In this document: piece by piece, positions 25,261 to 36,591 of the stretch
How positions within the stretch are numbered: the first letter of the stretch is position 1
How the letters are laid out: each line of letters opens with the position of its first letter
NCBI GenBank assembly: GCA_038246545.1
Contig: JBBRVW010000014.1
Coordinates: forward strand, 1-64,000
Length of the DNA: 64,000 bases
Origin: JBBRVW01 sp038246545
GTDB lineage: Bacteria > Actinomycetota > Actinomycetes > JACCUZ01
Direction: 5' to 3'
The notes under the pieces: generated by a model
What the model was told of the DNA's origin: nothing
Seen by the model: only the letters and a program-made list of their open reading frames with translations
Database searches by the model: none
Translations under genes and position numbers: made by a program

Positions 25261-27180
25261 ATGTCGACGCAATCCATGACGACCGAGTCCGCCACCGGCG
25301 CGCTCTCGCTGGCGTGGCTGCTGGTCGCCTTGCCGCTGCTCGGCGCCGCGGTGCTGCTGCTCGGTGGCCGCCGGACCGACAAGTGGGGACACCTGCTCGG
25401 CACGGCGATGCCGGCGCTGGCTTTCGTCGTCGGCCTGGTGCAGTACCTCGCGCTGCTCGGCCGTGACCCCGAGCAGCGCTCGGTCTCCCAGCACCTCTTC
25501 AGCTGGATCCCGGCCGGGACCTTCCAGGTAGACGTGGGCCTGCGCGTCGACCCGCTGTCGATGTGCTTCGTGCTTCTGATCACCTTCGTCGGCACGCTGA
25601 TCCACGTGTACTCGATCGGGTACATGGAGCACGACCATGATCGCCGCCGCTTCTTCGGCTACCTCAACCTGTTCGTCGCGACGATGCTGCTGCTGGTCCT
25701 GGCCGACAGCTACCTCGTGCTCTACGTCGGCTGGGAGGGCGTCGGTCTCGCGTCGTACCTCCTGATCGGGTTCTGGAACTTCAACCCGTCCTACGCCGCG
25801 GCCGCCAAGAAGGCGTTCGTCGCGAACCGGGTAGGCGACTTCGGGCTCTCGGTCGCGATCATGATCATGTTCGCGCAGTTCGGCGGCGTGAGCTTCGAGC
25901 AGGTGTTCGCGGCCGCCGACGGCGCCAGCGAGGGCACCCTGACAGCCATCGGGCTGATGCTGCTCCTCGCGGCGTGCGGCAAGTCGGCGCAGTTCCCGCT
26001 GCAGTCCTGGCTCGGCGACGCCATGGCCGGCCCCACCCCGGTGTCGGCGCTGATCCACGCCGCGACGATGGTCACCGCCGGCGTCTACCTCGTCGTGCGG
26101 TCGGCGCCGATCTTCGACGGGGCCCCGAACGCCCAGCTGGTCGTCGTCATCGTCGGTGCGGTCACGCTGCTGTTCGGTGCGGTGATCGGCTGCGCGAAGG
26201 ACGACATCAAGAAGGCGCTCGCTGCCTCGACCATGAGCCAGATCGGCTACATGATGCTGGCCGCCGGCCTCGGCCCGGTCGGCTACGCGTTCGCGATCTT
26301 CCACCTGCTCACCCACGGCTTCTTCAAGGCCGGGATGTTCCTGGGCGCCGGTTCGGTCATGCACGGCATGAACGACCAGGTCGACATGCGCCGCTTCGGC
26401 GGCCTGTCGTCCGTCATGAAGGTCACCTGGATCACGTTCGGTCTCGGCTGGCTGGCGATCATCGGGTTCCCGGGCCTGTCCGGGTTCTGGAGCAAGGACA
26501 AGATCATCGAGGCGGCGTTCGTCGGTGACGGCTGGCGGCCCTGGGTGTTCGGGCTGGCCGCGCTGATCGGTGCCGGCATCACGGCGTTCTACATGACCCG
26601 GCTGTTCCTGCTCACTTTCCACGGTGAGCGCCGCTGGACCGACGACGTGCACCCGCACGAGTCGCCGCTGGTGATGACGATCCCCCTGATGGTGCTCGCG
26701 GTCGGCTCGGCACTGCTCGGCCTGCTGCTCGGCCCCACCGGTGCCATCCAGCACTGGCTGGAACCGGTGGTGGGGGAGCACGTCGAGGAGAGCCCGGTGC
26801 TCGCCGTCCCGGTCCTGACCACCTTGACGGTCCTGCTGGTGCTCGCCGGCGCCGGGCTCGCGTGGTCGATGTACCTGCGCAACCGGGTGCCGGTCACCGC
26901 TCCGGTGGGATCGGTGCTCACCCGGGCGGCGCGCAAGGACCTCTACCAGGACACGGTCAACGAGGCCGTCCTGATGCGGCCCGGCCAGTACCTCACGCGG
27001 TCGCTGGTGTTCGTCGACAACCGCGGGGTCGACGGCGCCGTCAACGGCCTGGCCGCCCTCATCGGTGGCACCTCCGGCCGGCTGCGCCGGCTCCAGACGG
27101 GCTTCGTCCGCTCGTACGCCCTTTCGATGTTCGCGGGCGCCGCCGTCCTGGTCGGCGCCATGCTGCTGGTGAGGCTCTGA
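25261..27180 (+). CDS. nuoL: NADH-quinone oxidoreductase subunit L
   Basis: An antiporter-like proton-pumping subunit, 639 residues and about 16 helices. It has YVGWEGVGLASYLLIGFW with its key Glu, PTPVSALIHAATMVTAGVYL, the Lys-bearing DDIKKALAASTMSQIGYM and FHLLTHGFFKAGMFLGAGSV. A long C-terminal lateral helix is implied by the region after about residue 500. Intact and normal in length. It starts 10 bp after nuoK. Confidence 0.95.
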   Translation: MSTQSMTTESATGALSLAWLLVALPLLGAAVLLLGGRRTDKWGHLLGTAMPALAFVVGLVQYLALLGRDPEQRSVSQHLFSWIPAGTFQVDVGLRVDPLSMCFVLLITFVGTLIHVYSIGYMEHDHDRRRFFGYLNLFVATMLLLVLADSYLVLYVGWEGVGLASYLLIGFWNFNPSYAAAAKKAFVANRVGDFGLSVAIMIMFAQFGGVSFEQVFAAADGASEGTLTAIGLMLLLAACGKSAQFPLQSWLGDAMAGPTPVSALIHAATMVTAGVYLVVRSAPIFDGAPNAQLVVVIVGAVTLLFGAVIGCAKDDIKKALAASTMSQIGYMMLAAGLGPVGYAFAIFHLLTHGFFKAGMFLGAGSVMHGMNDQVDMRRFGGLSSVMKVTWITFGLGWLAIIGFPGLSGFWSKDKIIEAAFVGDGWRPWVFGLAALIGAGITAFYMTRLFLLTFHGERRWTDDVHPHESPLVMTIPLMVLAVGSALLGLLLGPTGAIQHWLEPVVGEHVEESPVLAVPVLTTLTVLLVLAGAGLAWSMYLRNRVPVTAPVGSVLTRAARKDLYQDTVNEAVLMRPGQYLTRSLVFVDNRGVDGAVNGLAALIGGTSGRLRRLQTGFVRSYALSMFAGAAVLVGAMLLVRL

Positions 27181-27183
27181 CTG

Positions 27184-28737
27184 ATGGACTTCCCCTGGCT
27201 CACCACGCTCGCCGCGGTCCCGCTCGTCGGTGCCGCCGTCGTCGCCGCGCTGCCGTCGGGGCGAGAGCTGCTCGCGAAGCAGGCCGCCTTCGTCATCGCG
27301 CTCGTCCCGCTCGCCATGACCATCGTCCTGGCGCTGAAGTTCGAGCCGGACAGCAAGCAGATGTTCCAGTTCGCCGAGGTTGACGAGTGGATCCCGCAGT
27401 TCGGCGTGAGCTATGCCGTCGGCGTCGACGGCATCGCGCTGGTACTCATCGCGATGGCCACGGTTCTGACACCGGTCTGCATCCTCGCGTCCTGGCACGA
27501 CGTCGACGACGCCCGCCTCGGCGACCGGGCGCGCAACCCCAAGGGCTACTTCGCCCTCCTGCTGCTGCTCGAGACGTTCATGATCGGCGTCTTCTCCGCC
27601 ACCGACGTGTTCTTCTTCTACGTCCTGTTCGAGGCGATGCTGGTCCCGATGTACTTCATCATCGGGTCGTACGGCGGAGCGCAGCGGTCGTACGCGGCGG
27701 TGAAGTTCCTGCTGTACTCGCTCGCCGGTGGCCTGCTCATGCTCGCTGCGGTGATCGGCCTCTACGTCGTGTCCGACGGCGGCTCGAAGGCGTTCCTGTT
27801 CGAGAACCTGCTAGGCACCCAGATGGGCACCGGCACCGAACGGCTCCTCTTCGTCGGCTTCTTCATCGCCTTCGCCATCAAGGCACCGCTCTGGCCGGTG
27901 CACACCTGGCTGCCGGACGCCGCGGCCGAGGCGCCGCCCGGGGGCGCGGTCCTGCTCGTCGGCGTGCTGGACAAGGTCGGCACCTTCGGCATGATCCGGT
28001 TCTGCCTGCCGCTGTTCCCGGACGCCGCGAAGTGGGCCACGCCGGTGGTGCTCACGCTTGCCGTCATCGGCATCCTCTACGGCGCCCTGCTCGCGATCGG
28101 CCAGACCGACATGAAGCGCTTGATCGCCTACACGTCGATCAGCCACTTCGGCTTCATCGTGCTCGGCATCTTCGCGATGACGACCCAGGGCCAGTCCGGC
28201 TCGACCCTGTACATGGTCAACCACGGCTTCTCCACGGCCGCGCTGTTCCTGATCGCCGGGTTCCTCATCAGCCGCCGCGGGTCGCGCCTGATCGCCGACT
28301 ACGGCGGCGTCCAGCGGGTTGCCCCCATGCTCGCCGGCACGTTCCTCGTCGCCGGCCTGTCCAGCCTCGCACTGCCGGGCCTGTCCAGCTTCGTGAGCGA
28401 GTTCCTCGTCCTGGTCGGCACCTTCACGCGCTACGAGGTGGCGGCAGTGATCGCCACCGGCGGCATCATCCTGGCCTCGCTGTACATCCTGTTGATGTAC
28501 CAGCGCACCATGACCGGCGAGCCGAACGAGGGCACCAAGGGCTTTCGCGACCTCGACGTCCGCGAGGCCTGGGTCGTGGCCCCGCTCATCGCCATCATCA
28601 TCGCGCTCGGCTTCTTCCCGAAGCCGCTGCTCGACGTCATCAACCCCGCGGTCGACCGGACCATGCAACAGGTCGGCGTCACGGACCCGAAGCCCGCAGT
28701 ACCGGCCGGCACCCTGAGCGAAGGGAGCGGGGAATGA
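27184..28737 (+). CDS. nuoM: NADH-quinone oxidoreductase subunit M
   Basis: The second antiporter-like subunit (517 residues). Landmarks are FFYVLFEAMLVPMYFIIG with its functional Glu, AIKAPLWPVHTWLPDAAAEA with the membrane Lys, TDMKRLIAYTSISHFGFI, and MVNHGFSTAALFL. The frame is unbroken. The gene begins 3 bp after the nuoL stop. Confidence 0.95.
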   Translation: MDFPWLTTLAAVPLVGAAVVAALPSGRELLAKQAAFVIALVPLAMTIVLALKFEPDSKQMFQFAEVDEWIPQFGVSYAVGVDGIALVLIAMATVLTPVCILASWHDVDDARLGDRARNPKGYFALLLLLETFMIGVFSATDVFFFYVLFEAMLVPMYFIIGSYGGAQRSYAAVKFLLYSLAGGLLMLAAVIGLYVVSDGGSKAFLFENLLGTQMGTGTERLLFVGFFIAFAIKAPLWPVHTWLPDAAAEAPPGGAVLLVGVLDKVGTFGMIRFCLPLFPDAAKWATPVVLTLAVIGILYGALLAIGQTDMKRLIAYTSISHFGFIVLGIFAMTTQGQSGSTLYMVNHGFSTAALFLIAGFLISRRGSRLIADYGGVQRVAPMLAGTFLVAGLSSLALPGLSSFVSEFLVLVGTFTRYEVAAVIATGGIILASLYILLMYQRTMTGEPNEGTKGFRDLDVREAWVVAPLIAIIIALGFFPKPLLDVINPAVDRTMQQVGVTDPKPAVPAGTLSEGSGE

Positions 28738-30302
28738 GCACCGCCGTGTTCGCCGCCACCTTCGACACCCCGTCGATCGAGTACAGCAAGCTGCTGCCGA
28801 TCCTCATCGTCCTGGGCGTCGCCCTGCTCAGCGTCCTGGTGGAGGCCTTCATGGGCCGCCGCTACCGCTACGAGACCCAGCTGACCCTCACCATCGCGGG
28901 CCTGCTCGGTGCCTTCGTGTCCGTCGTCCACCTCGCCGGGCAGGCCGAGATCGCGGCTGAGGGCTCGGTGGCGATCGACGGCCCTGCACTGTTCCTGCAG
29001 GGGACGATCCTCCTGCTCGCCATCCCCGGGGTCCTGGCGTGCGCCGAGCGCGGGCTCGACACCGGCGGCCCGTTCGCGCCGGCCGGCTCGTCGAGGCCGG
29101 GGTCGCAGCACGAGCGGACCCTGGTCGCCCACGGCGTCACCCAGACCGAGGTCTTTCCTCTGCTGTCGTTCGCGGTCGCCGGGATGCTGCTGTTCCCGGC
29201 GTCGAACGACCTGCTGACCATGTTCGTCGCGCTCGAGGTGCTGTCGCTGCCGCTGTACCTGCTCTGCGGGCTGGCCCGGCGCCGGCGCCTGTTGAGCCAG
29301 GAGGCGTCGCTCAAGTACTTCCTGCTCGGTTCCTTCTCCTCGGCCTTCTTCCTCTACGGCGTCGCGCTGCTCTACGGCTACGCCGGCACGGTGCGCCTGT
29401 CGGGCATCGCCGACGCCGTCAGCAGCAACGCCGGAGACGAGACGCTGCTGCTCATCGGCACCGCCCTGGTCACCGTCGGGCTGCTGTTCAAGGTCGGCGC
29501 CGTGCCGTTCCACTCGTGGACGCCGGACGTCTACCAGGGCGCACCCACCCCCGTCACCGGGTTCATGGCGGCCTGCACCAAGGTCGCCGCCTTCGGGGCG
29601 CTGCTCCGCGTGCTGTACGTCGGCGTCGGTGGTCTCGCCTGGGAGTGGGAGCCCGTGATCTGGGGCGTCGCCATCCTCACGATGGTGGTCGGCTCGGTCG
29701 TCGCCCTCACCCAGACCGACGTCAAGCGGATGCTCGCCTACTCGTCGATCGCGCACGCCGGCTTCGTGCTGGTCGGCCTGTCCGCGACCGACTCGCTGAA
29801 GAACGGCGAGATCCTCGGGGTCTCGTCGGTCCTCTTCTACCTGCTGGCCTACGGCTTCTCGACGATCGGCGCGTTCGCCGTCGTCACGCTCGTACGCGAC
29901 TCGGCGGGGGAGGCGACCCACCTCTCGCAGTGGGCCGGGCTCGCCCGGCGCTCCCCGGTCACCGCGGTCGTGTTCACGTTCTTCCTCGCCGCGTTCGCCG
30001 GGATCCCGCTGACGAGCGGGTTCACAGCAAAGTTCGCGGTCTTCAACGCGGCGGCGACCGCAGGCCAGGGCTGGCTGGTGGTCATCGGTGTCGTGGCCAG
30101 CGCGGTGGCGGCGTTCTTCTACTTCCGCGTCGTCGTGCTGATGTTCTTCTCCGCCCCTGCACCCGACGGTCCGGCTGTCGTCGTCCCGAGCCCGCTCACC
30201 ACCCTCACGATCGCGCTCAGCGTCGGCGTGACCCTGCTGCTCGGCGTGTGGCCGACGCAGGTGCTCGACCTCGCCGGCTCGGCCTCGCAGCTCGTCCGGT
30301 AG
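28734..30302 (+). CDS. nuoN: NADH-quinone oxidoreductase subunit N
   Basis: The third antiporter-like subunit (522 residues). It has DLLTMFVALEVLSLPLYLL, KVGAVPFHSWTPDVYQGAPT with its Lys, QTDVKRMLAYSSIAHAGFVL, and the C-terminal FTAKFAVFNAA. The ATG at 28734 overlaps the nuoM stop. This completes a 14-gene set in the canonical A-N order with almost no intergenic DNA. Confidence 0.95.
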   Translation: MSTAVFAATFDTPSIEYSKLLPILIVLGVALLSVLVEAFMGRRYRYETQLTLTIAGLLGAFVSVVHLAGQAEIAAEGSVAIDGPALFLQGTILLLAIPGVLACAERGLDTGGPFAPAGSSRPGSQHERTLVAHGVTQTEVFPLLSFAVAGMLLFPASNDLLTMFVALEVLSLPLYLLCGLARRRRLLSQEASLKYFLLGSFSSAFFLYGVALLYGYAGTVRLSGIADAVSSNAGDETLLLIGTALVTVGLLFKVGAVPFHSWTPDVYQGAPTPVTGFMAACTKVAAFGALLRVLYVGVGGLAWEWEPVIWGVAILTMVVGSVVALTQTDVKRMLAYSSIAHAGFVLVGLSATDSLKNGEILGVSSVLFYLLAYGFSTIGAFAVVTLVRDSAGEATHLSQWAGLARRSPVTAVVFTFFLAAFAGIPLTSGFTAKFAVFNAAATAGQGWLVVIGVVASAVAAFFYFRVVVLMFFSAPAPDGPAVVVPSPLTTLTIALSVGVTLLLGVWPTQVLDLAGSASQLVR

Positions 30303-30311
30303 TGGCCTGAC

Positions 30312-31304
30312 GTGACCACCGACGACGCCGCCGTGACGCCCGATCCCGCCCTCGAGGACGCGCTGCGGGCCGGCCTCGCGCAGGTCGAGGAGGCACTGCA
30401 CGAGGCAGTGAAGAGCGACTACCCGTTCGTCACCGAGGCGTCGCGCCACCTCGTCGACGCAGGTGGCAAGCGGTCCCGGCCGCTGCTCGCGCTGCTCGCG
30501 GCCCAGCTCGGTGACCCGGCCGCTCCGGGTGTCGTCCCGGCCGCGGTCGTCGTAGAGCTGACCCACCTGGCCACGCTCTACCACGACGACGTCATGGACG
30601 AGGCCGACCTGCGCCGCGGTGCTGCCAGCGCCAACGCCCGCTGGGACAACTCGGTGGCCATCCTCACCGGCGACTTCCTGTTCGCCCGGGCGTCGGACAT
30701 CCTTGCCGATCTCGGGCCGGAGGCGGTCCGGCTGCAGGCCCGCACCTTCGAGCGCCTCGTCACCGGTCAGATCCGCGAGACCGTCGGACCCGACGAGGGC
30801 GCTGATGCCGTCGAGCACTACCTCGCGGTGCTCGCCGACAAGACCGGTTCGCTGATCGCCACCTCGGCCCGCTTCGGCGCGATGCTCTCGGGCGCCGACG
30901 AGCAGAGCGTCGATGTCGTCACGCGCTACGGCGAGCGGTTCGGCGTCGCGTTCCAGCTCTCCGACGACCTGCTGGACGTGCTCTCCGAGAGCACGGAGTC
31001 CGGCAAGACGCCCGGCACCGACCTGCGCGAGGGCATCCCGACCCTGCCGGTGCTGCTCATGCGTCGCGTCGCGCGGCCCGAGGACGCCCGGCTGCTGGAG
31101 CTGCTCGACTCCGGGCTGGCCGACGACGTCGACTTCCGTGAGGCACTCACCCTGCTGCGCGCACACCCGGCCATGGGGGAGGCGCAGGCCGAGGTCGCCC
31201 GCTGGGCCGACGCCGCCCGTGAGTCGCTGGCCCCGCTGCCCGACTCGCCAGTCAAGGCCGCCCTCGAGGCGCTCTGCCACCAGGTCGTCGGCCGCGCGCG
31301 GTGA
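30312..31304 (+). CDS. Polyprenyl diphosphate synthase
   Basis: A trans-isoprenyl diphosphate synthase that condenses IPP units to a long-chain allylic diphosphate. Position beside nuo and the men genes suggests it supplies the menaquinone tail. The first Asp-rich motif is DDVMD (92-96) in LATLYHDDVMDEADLRRG. The second is DDLLD (218-222) in FQLSDDLLDVLSESTESGK. GGKRSRPLLALL binds the homoallylic substrate. The residues upstream of the first motif (ATLYH) lack large aromatics at the -4/-5 positions, compatible with a long-chain product. 330 residues, GTG start, 9 bp after nuoN. Confidence 0.88.
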   Translation: MTTDDAAVTPDPALEDALRAGLAQVEEALHEAVKSDYPFVTEASRHLVDAGGKRSRPLLALLAAQLGDPAAPGVVPAAVVVELTHLATLYHDDVMDEADLRRGAASANARWDNSVAILTGDFLFARASDILADLGPEAVRLQARTFERLVTGQIRETVGPDEGADAVEHYLAVLADKTGSLIATSARFGAMLSGADEQSVDVVTRYGERFGVAFQLSDDLLDVLSESTESGKTPGTDLREGIPTLPVLLMRRVARPEDARLLELLDSGLADDVDFREALTLLRAHPAMGEAQAEVARWADAARESLAPLPDSPVKAALEALCHQVVGRAR

Positions 31305-31311
31305 TCCACAC

Positions 31312-31638
31312 CGGATCGTTGCGGAAAACCGCTCCCGGCCGATGTCGAGGTCGAGCTGTGGGGCGCCACCACCGCCGCGAAGCTGGCGCTGCGACCAGGT
31401 CTGCGGGTTTCCCAGCTGCCACCAGCCCGCCCACGCCTGCGACTGCGACCACGTCGTCGCCTACCGCGACGGACGCGGCGGCCAGACCGTGCGCCTCAAC
31501 CTCGGACCACAGTGCCGCCAGCACTACAACGCCAAGACCCACGGCCGATGGCGCCTGCACTACGACCCGACGACCAGGACCAGGACCAGCCCACTCGGGC
31601 TCACCCACCTCATGAACGCCACCCCACTGCTCACCTGA
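31312..31638 (+). pseudogene. HNH endonuclease (DUF222-type) C-terminal remnant
   Basis: An isolated fragment reads DQVCGFPSCHQPAHACDCDH, followed by NLGPQCRQHYNAKTHGRW. This matches the HNH nuclease domain found at the end of the abundant actinobacterial DUF222/13E12-repeat proteins. The large N-terminal part is missing, and the frame simply opens from the preceding polyprenyl synthase region. The first His of HNH is present (CDH) and the closing H/N/H order can be traced. Without a start or N-domain it is best seen as a fossil. Confidence 0.7.
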
Positions 31639-31683
31639 GCGTGCGATTCGGATGGACGGTGCGCGCGCCGGCTGACAGCATCG

Positions 31684-32424
31684 GTGACGATGCAGCCGGA
31701 CGAGATCTGGGACACCGACGTTGCCCAGCGCTACGACACACCGGGCACCGGCATGTTCGCACCCGAGGTCATCGGCCCCACGGTCGACCGGCTCGCCGGC
31801 CTCGCCGGCGGCGGCCGTGCGCTCGAGCTTGCGATCGGCACCGGCCGGGTCGCCGTCCCCCTGGCCGAGCGAGGCGTGCCGGTCACCGGGATCGAGCTGT
31901 CCGCGCCGATGGTCGCGCAGCTGCGGACCAAGGTCGACGACGCCACGATCCCGGTGGTCATGGGTGACATGGCCAGCACCACCGCCCCGGGCGAGTTCAC
32001 CCTGGTCTACCTCGTCTTCAACACCATCTCGAACCTGCTCACGCAGGCCGGGCAGGTCGCCTGCTTCCGCAACGCCGCGCGGCACCTCACACCCGGTGGC
32101 CGGTTCGTCATCGAGCTGTGGGTGCCGGAGCTGCGGTCCCTGCCGCCCGGACGCGAGGCGACGGTGTGGGCCCGGGAGCCGGGGTACATCGGCCTCGACA
32201 CCTACGACGTGCTGGACCAGCTGGTGGTCTCGCACCACTTCACCTTCGGCGAGGGCCCGGACGCGCGGGTGGGCCGCAGCCCGCACCGCTACATCTGGCC
32301 GTCGGAGCTCGACCTGATGGCCCAGCTGGCCGGGTTCGAGCTGGAGTCCCGGCACGCCGACTGGGACGGGTCCGAGTTCACCGCAGACTCCCGCTCGCAC
32401 GTCTCGGTCTACCGCCTCCTCTAG
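31684..32424 (+). CDS. Class I SAM-dependent methyltransferase
   Basis: A 246-residue Rossmann-fold methyltransferase. Motif I is ALELAIGTGRVAVPLAERG, the acidic end of beta 2 is VTGIELSAPM, and VVMGDMA gives the adenine-binding residues. The substrate is unknown. The N-terminus YDTPGTGMFAPEVIGPTVDR is typical of small-molecule methyltransferases of actinobacteria. It begins at GTG 31684 (an ATG six bases later, 31690, is also possible). It stands alone between an HNH remnant and the AraC gene. Confidence 0.8.
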   Translation: MTMQPDEIWDTDVAQRYDTPGTGMFAPEVIGPTVDRLAGLAGGGRALELAIGTGRVAVPLAERGVPVTGIELSAPMVAQLRTKVDDATIPVVMGDMASTTAPGEFTLVYLVFNTISNLLTQAGQVACFRNAARHLTPGGRFVIELWVPELRSLPPGREATVWAREPGYIGLDTYDVLDQLVVSHHFTFGEGPDARVGRSPHRYIWPSELDLMAQLAGFELESRHADWDGSEFTADSRSHVSVYRLL

Positions 32425-32497
32425 GCGCGGGTCACCGCCCGCGGGGTGAAGGGCGGGACACCGGCAACCTGAGGCGAGACGTGGCACGATCTCCCGT

Positions 32498-32944
32498 GTG
32501 GGCAGCACGCCGGTGGACCAGCGTCTGCGCGACCTTGCGCGGCTGCGCCGGGTCCGCGACCGGATCGACCGCGACTACGCGCAGCCGCTCGACGTGGATG
32601 CGCTGGCCCGTGGCGCGCACATGTCGGCCGGGCACCTCAGCCGCGAGTTCCGGCTCGCCTACGGCGAGTCGCCCTACTCGTACCTGATGACCCGCCGCAT
32701 CGAGCGCGCGATGGCGCTGCTGCGTCGCGGTGACCTCAGCGTCACCGAGATCTGCTTCGCGGTGGGTTGTGCGTCGCTGGGCACCTTCAGCACCCGCTTC
32801 ACCGAGCTGGTCGGCATGTCACCGAGCACCTACCGGCGCGAGGCGACCCGGGCGACGGCGGGGCTGCCGGCGTGCGTGGTGAAGCAGGTGACCAGACCGA
32901 TCAGGAATCGAGAAGCCCCGCTCACGGAGCCACAACTAGCCTGA
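32498..32944 (+). CDS. AraC family transcriptional regulator
   Basis: A short regulator of 148 residues made almost only of the two helix-turn-helix units of AraC (LDVDALARGAHMSAGHLSRE and LSVTEICFAVGCASLGTFST), with the signature GMSPSTYRRE. It has no separate ligand domain. It precedes a VOC protein by 5 bp and a short UvrA-like ATPase. This three-gene arrangement suggests it controls them. Confidence 0.85.
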   Translation: MGSTPVDQRLRDLARLRRVRDRIDRDYAQPLDVDALARGAHMSAGHLSREFRLAYGESPYSYLMTRRIERAMALLRRGDLSVTEICFAVGCASLGTFSTRFTELVGMSPSTYRREATRATAGLPACVVKQVTRPIRNREAPLTEPQLA

Positions 32945-32949
32945 CCGCC

Positions 32950-33360
32950 ATGGACATCACCATTCACGCGAGCTTCCTCCCGCACGACGACCCGGAGGCG
33001 TCCCTCGCCTTCTACCGCGACACCCTGGGCTTCGAGGTCCGCAACGACGTCGGCCAGGGCACGATGCGCTGGATCACCGTCGGACCCGTGGACCAGCCCG
33101 GGACATCCATCGTCCTCAACCCGCCGTCCGCCAACCCTGGGATCACCGACGACGAGCGCCGCACCATCGCCGAGATGATGGCCAAGGGGACCTTCGGCAT
33201 GCTCCTCCTGTCCACCAAGGACCTCGACAGCACCTTCGAGCAGCTGCAGGCCGGCGACGTCGACGTCCTGCAGGAGCCGACCGAGCAGCCGTACGGCATC
33301 CGGGACTGCGCCGTCCGTGACCCCGCGGGCAACCTGATCCGCATCAACGAGGTCAGCTGA
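32950..33360 (+). CDS. VOC family (glyoxalase/bleomycin-resistance-like) protein
   Basis: A 136-residue vicinal-oxygen-chelate fold protein with two beta-alpha-beta-beta-beta modules: HDDPEASLAFYRDTLGFEVR and LDSTFEQLQAGDVDVLQEP, ending RDPAGNLIRINE. Such proteins may bind drugs or metals, or modify small molecules. Standing between AraC and a UvrA-like ATPase, a protective role against a DNA-acting compound is a reasonable inference, not shown. Confidence 0.82.
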   Translation: MDITIHASFLPHDDPEASLAFYRDTLGFEVRNDVGQGTMRWITVGPVDQPGTSIVLNPPSANPGITDDERRTIAEMMAKGTFGMLLLSTKDLDSTFEQLQAGDVDVLQEPTEQPYGIRDCAVRDPAGNLIRINEVS

Positions 33361-33415
33361 GCCGGGCCGGCACCACCAAAGCCACCACGGTGGCTGGCCC
33401 CACGGAGGAGACACG

Positions 33416-35809
<2,394 letters not shown>

Positions 35810-35823
35810 CGACAGCAGACCCG

Positions 35824-36591
35824 CTAGCCGGGCGCGGCAGCGGACCGGCCGGCCAGCCACCGGTTGGTGGACGCCAGCTGCCGGCGGGTGACGGCCTCGA
35901 GCTCGGCGAGCCGCTCGGGCGTCAGGCGGTCGCAGACCCAGTCCCAGTGCAGCGCCACCAGGTCGCCGGGCCGGAGCCCCGAGACGAAGTCGTGCGCGTC
36001 GCGGGACCACCGCGCGACCTCGGGCGTCTCCGGACCCAGCGCGAGCCGGCCGTCGGACCACGTCAGCGGCCGTCCGACCACCGTCGCCGTGCCGTCCTCG
36101 ACCGACTGCACGGTGCCCCAGCGGACCCGGCAGCTCTCCAGCACGGTGACGGGGACCTCGCGGCCCGCCCCGAGCAGCCCCACCCACGGGTACACGACGA
36201 ACACGTGGAACGCGTGGTTCGGCCCGGTCGCCCAGCCGCCCGGCTCGGCAGCCAGCCGGTCCAGCACTCCCGGCTGGCCGCCGAAGTCGCGGCGAACCGT
36301 GTCCTCGAACGCGTCCGCATCGACACCGTCGAGCAGCGGCCCCCCGAGCCAGTAGGCCGACACCACCTCGGCGTCCAGCTCGTCCGTGCCCGCGGTTGCG
36401 GCGAGCAGGCGCAGGTACGGCCAGGCGCCGTCGAAGCCGGCCGCGCGTTCGCGCAGGTCAAGCCGCGCCACCGTGGCGGCGCCGGCACCGGCTGCGAGCA
36501 GCACGTCGGCCCCCGGCGGGCCGCAGTGCCCTAGGTCGTTGGGTGGGAAGGCGTAGCGCGCGAACGCCGCCTCGCCGGCAGAGCCGGGCAC
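35824..36591 (-). CDS. Hydrogenase-cluster protein of unknown function (DUF6390-like)
   Basis: The last gene of the hydrogenase operon encodes 255 residues with no membrane segment. The N-terminus is RYAFPPNDLGHCGPPGADVL, and the middle has GPNHAFHVFVVYPWVGLLG with DFVSGLRPGDLVALHWDWVC following. The His/Cys/Trp-rich pieces suggest a soluble enzyme-like protein. It resembles the family I remember as DUF6390, found in actinobacterial hydrogenase loci, but the name was not checked. It abuts hypE directly (the hypE stop begins at 36592). Function unknown; a maturation or assembly role is inferred from position. Confidence 0.75.
   Translation of the reverse strand: MPGSAGEAAFARYAFPPNDLGHCGPPGADVLLAAGAGAATVARLDLRERAAGFDGAWPYLRLLAATAGTDELDAEVVSAYWLGGPLLDGVDADAFEDTVRRDFGGQPGVLDRLAAEPGGWATGPNHAFHVFVVYPWVGLLGAGREVPVTVLESCRVRWGTVQSVEDGTATVVGRPLTWSDGRLALGPETPEVARWSRDAHDFVSGLRPGDLVALHWDWVCDRLTPERLAELEAVTRRQLASTNRWLAGRSAAAPG

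Noticed and set aside
25183..27498. 771-codon minus-strand frame rich in Asp, Arg, Gln and His opposite nuoL
   Set aside because: Low-complexity antisense of hydrophobic helices of NuoL; no start signal and no protein family.
28431..31280. 949-codon open frame on the minus strand opposite nuoM/nuoN and the polyprenyl synthase
   Set aside because: Same cause: third-position GC keeps the opposite strand open. The + strand genes are certain and overlap it fully.
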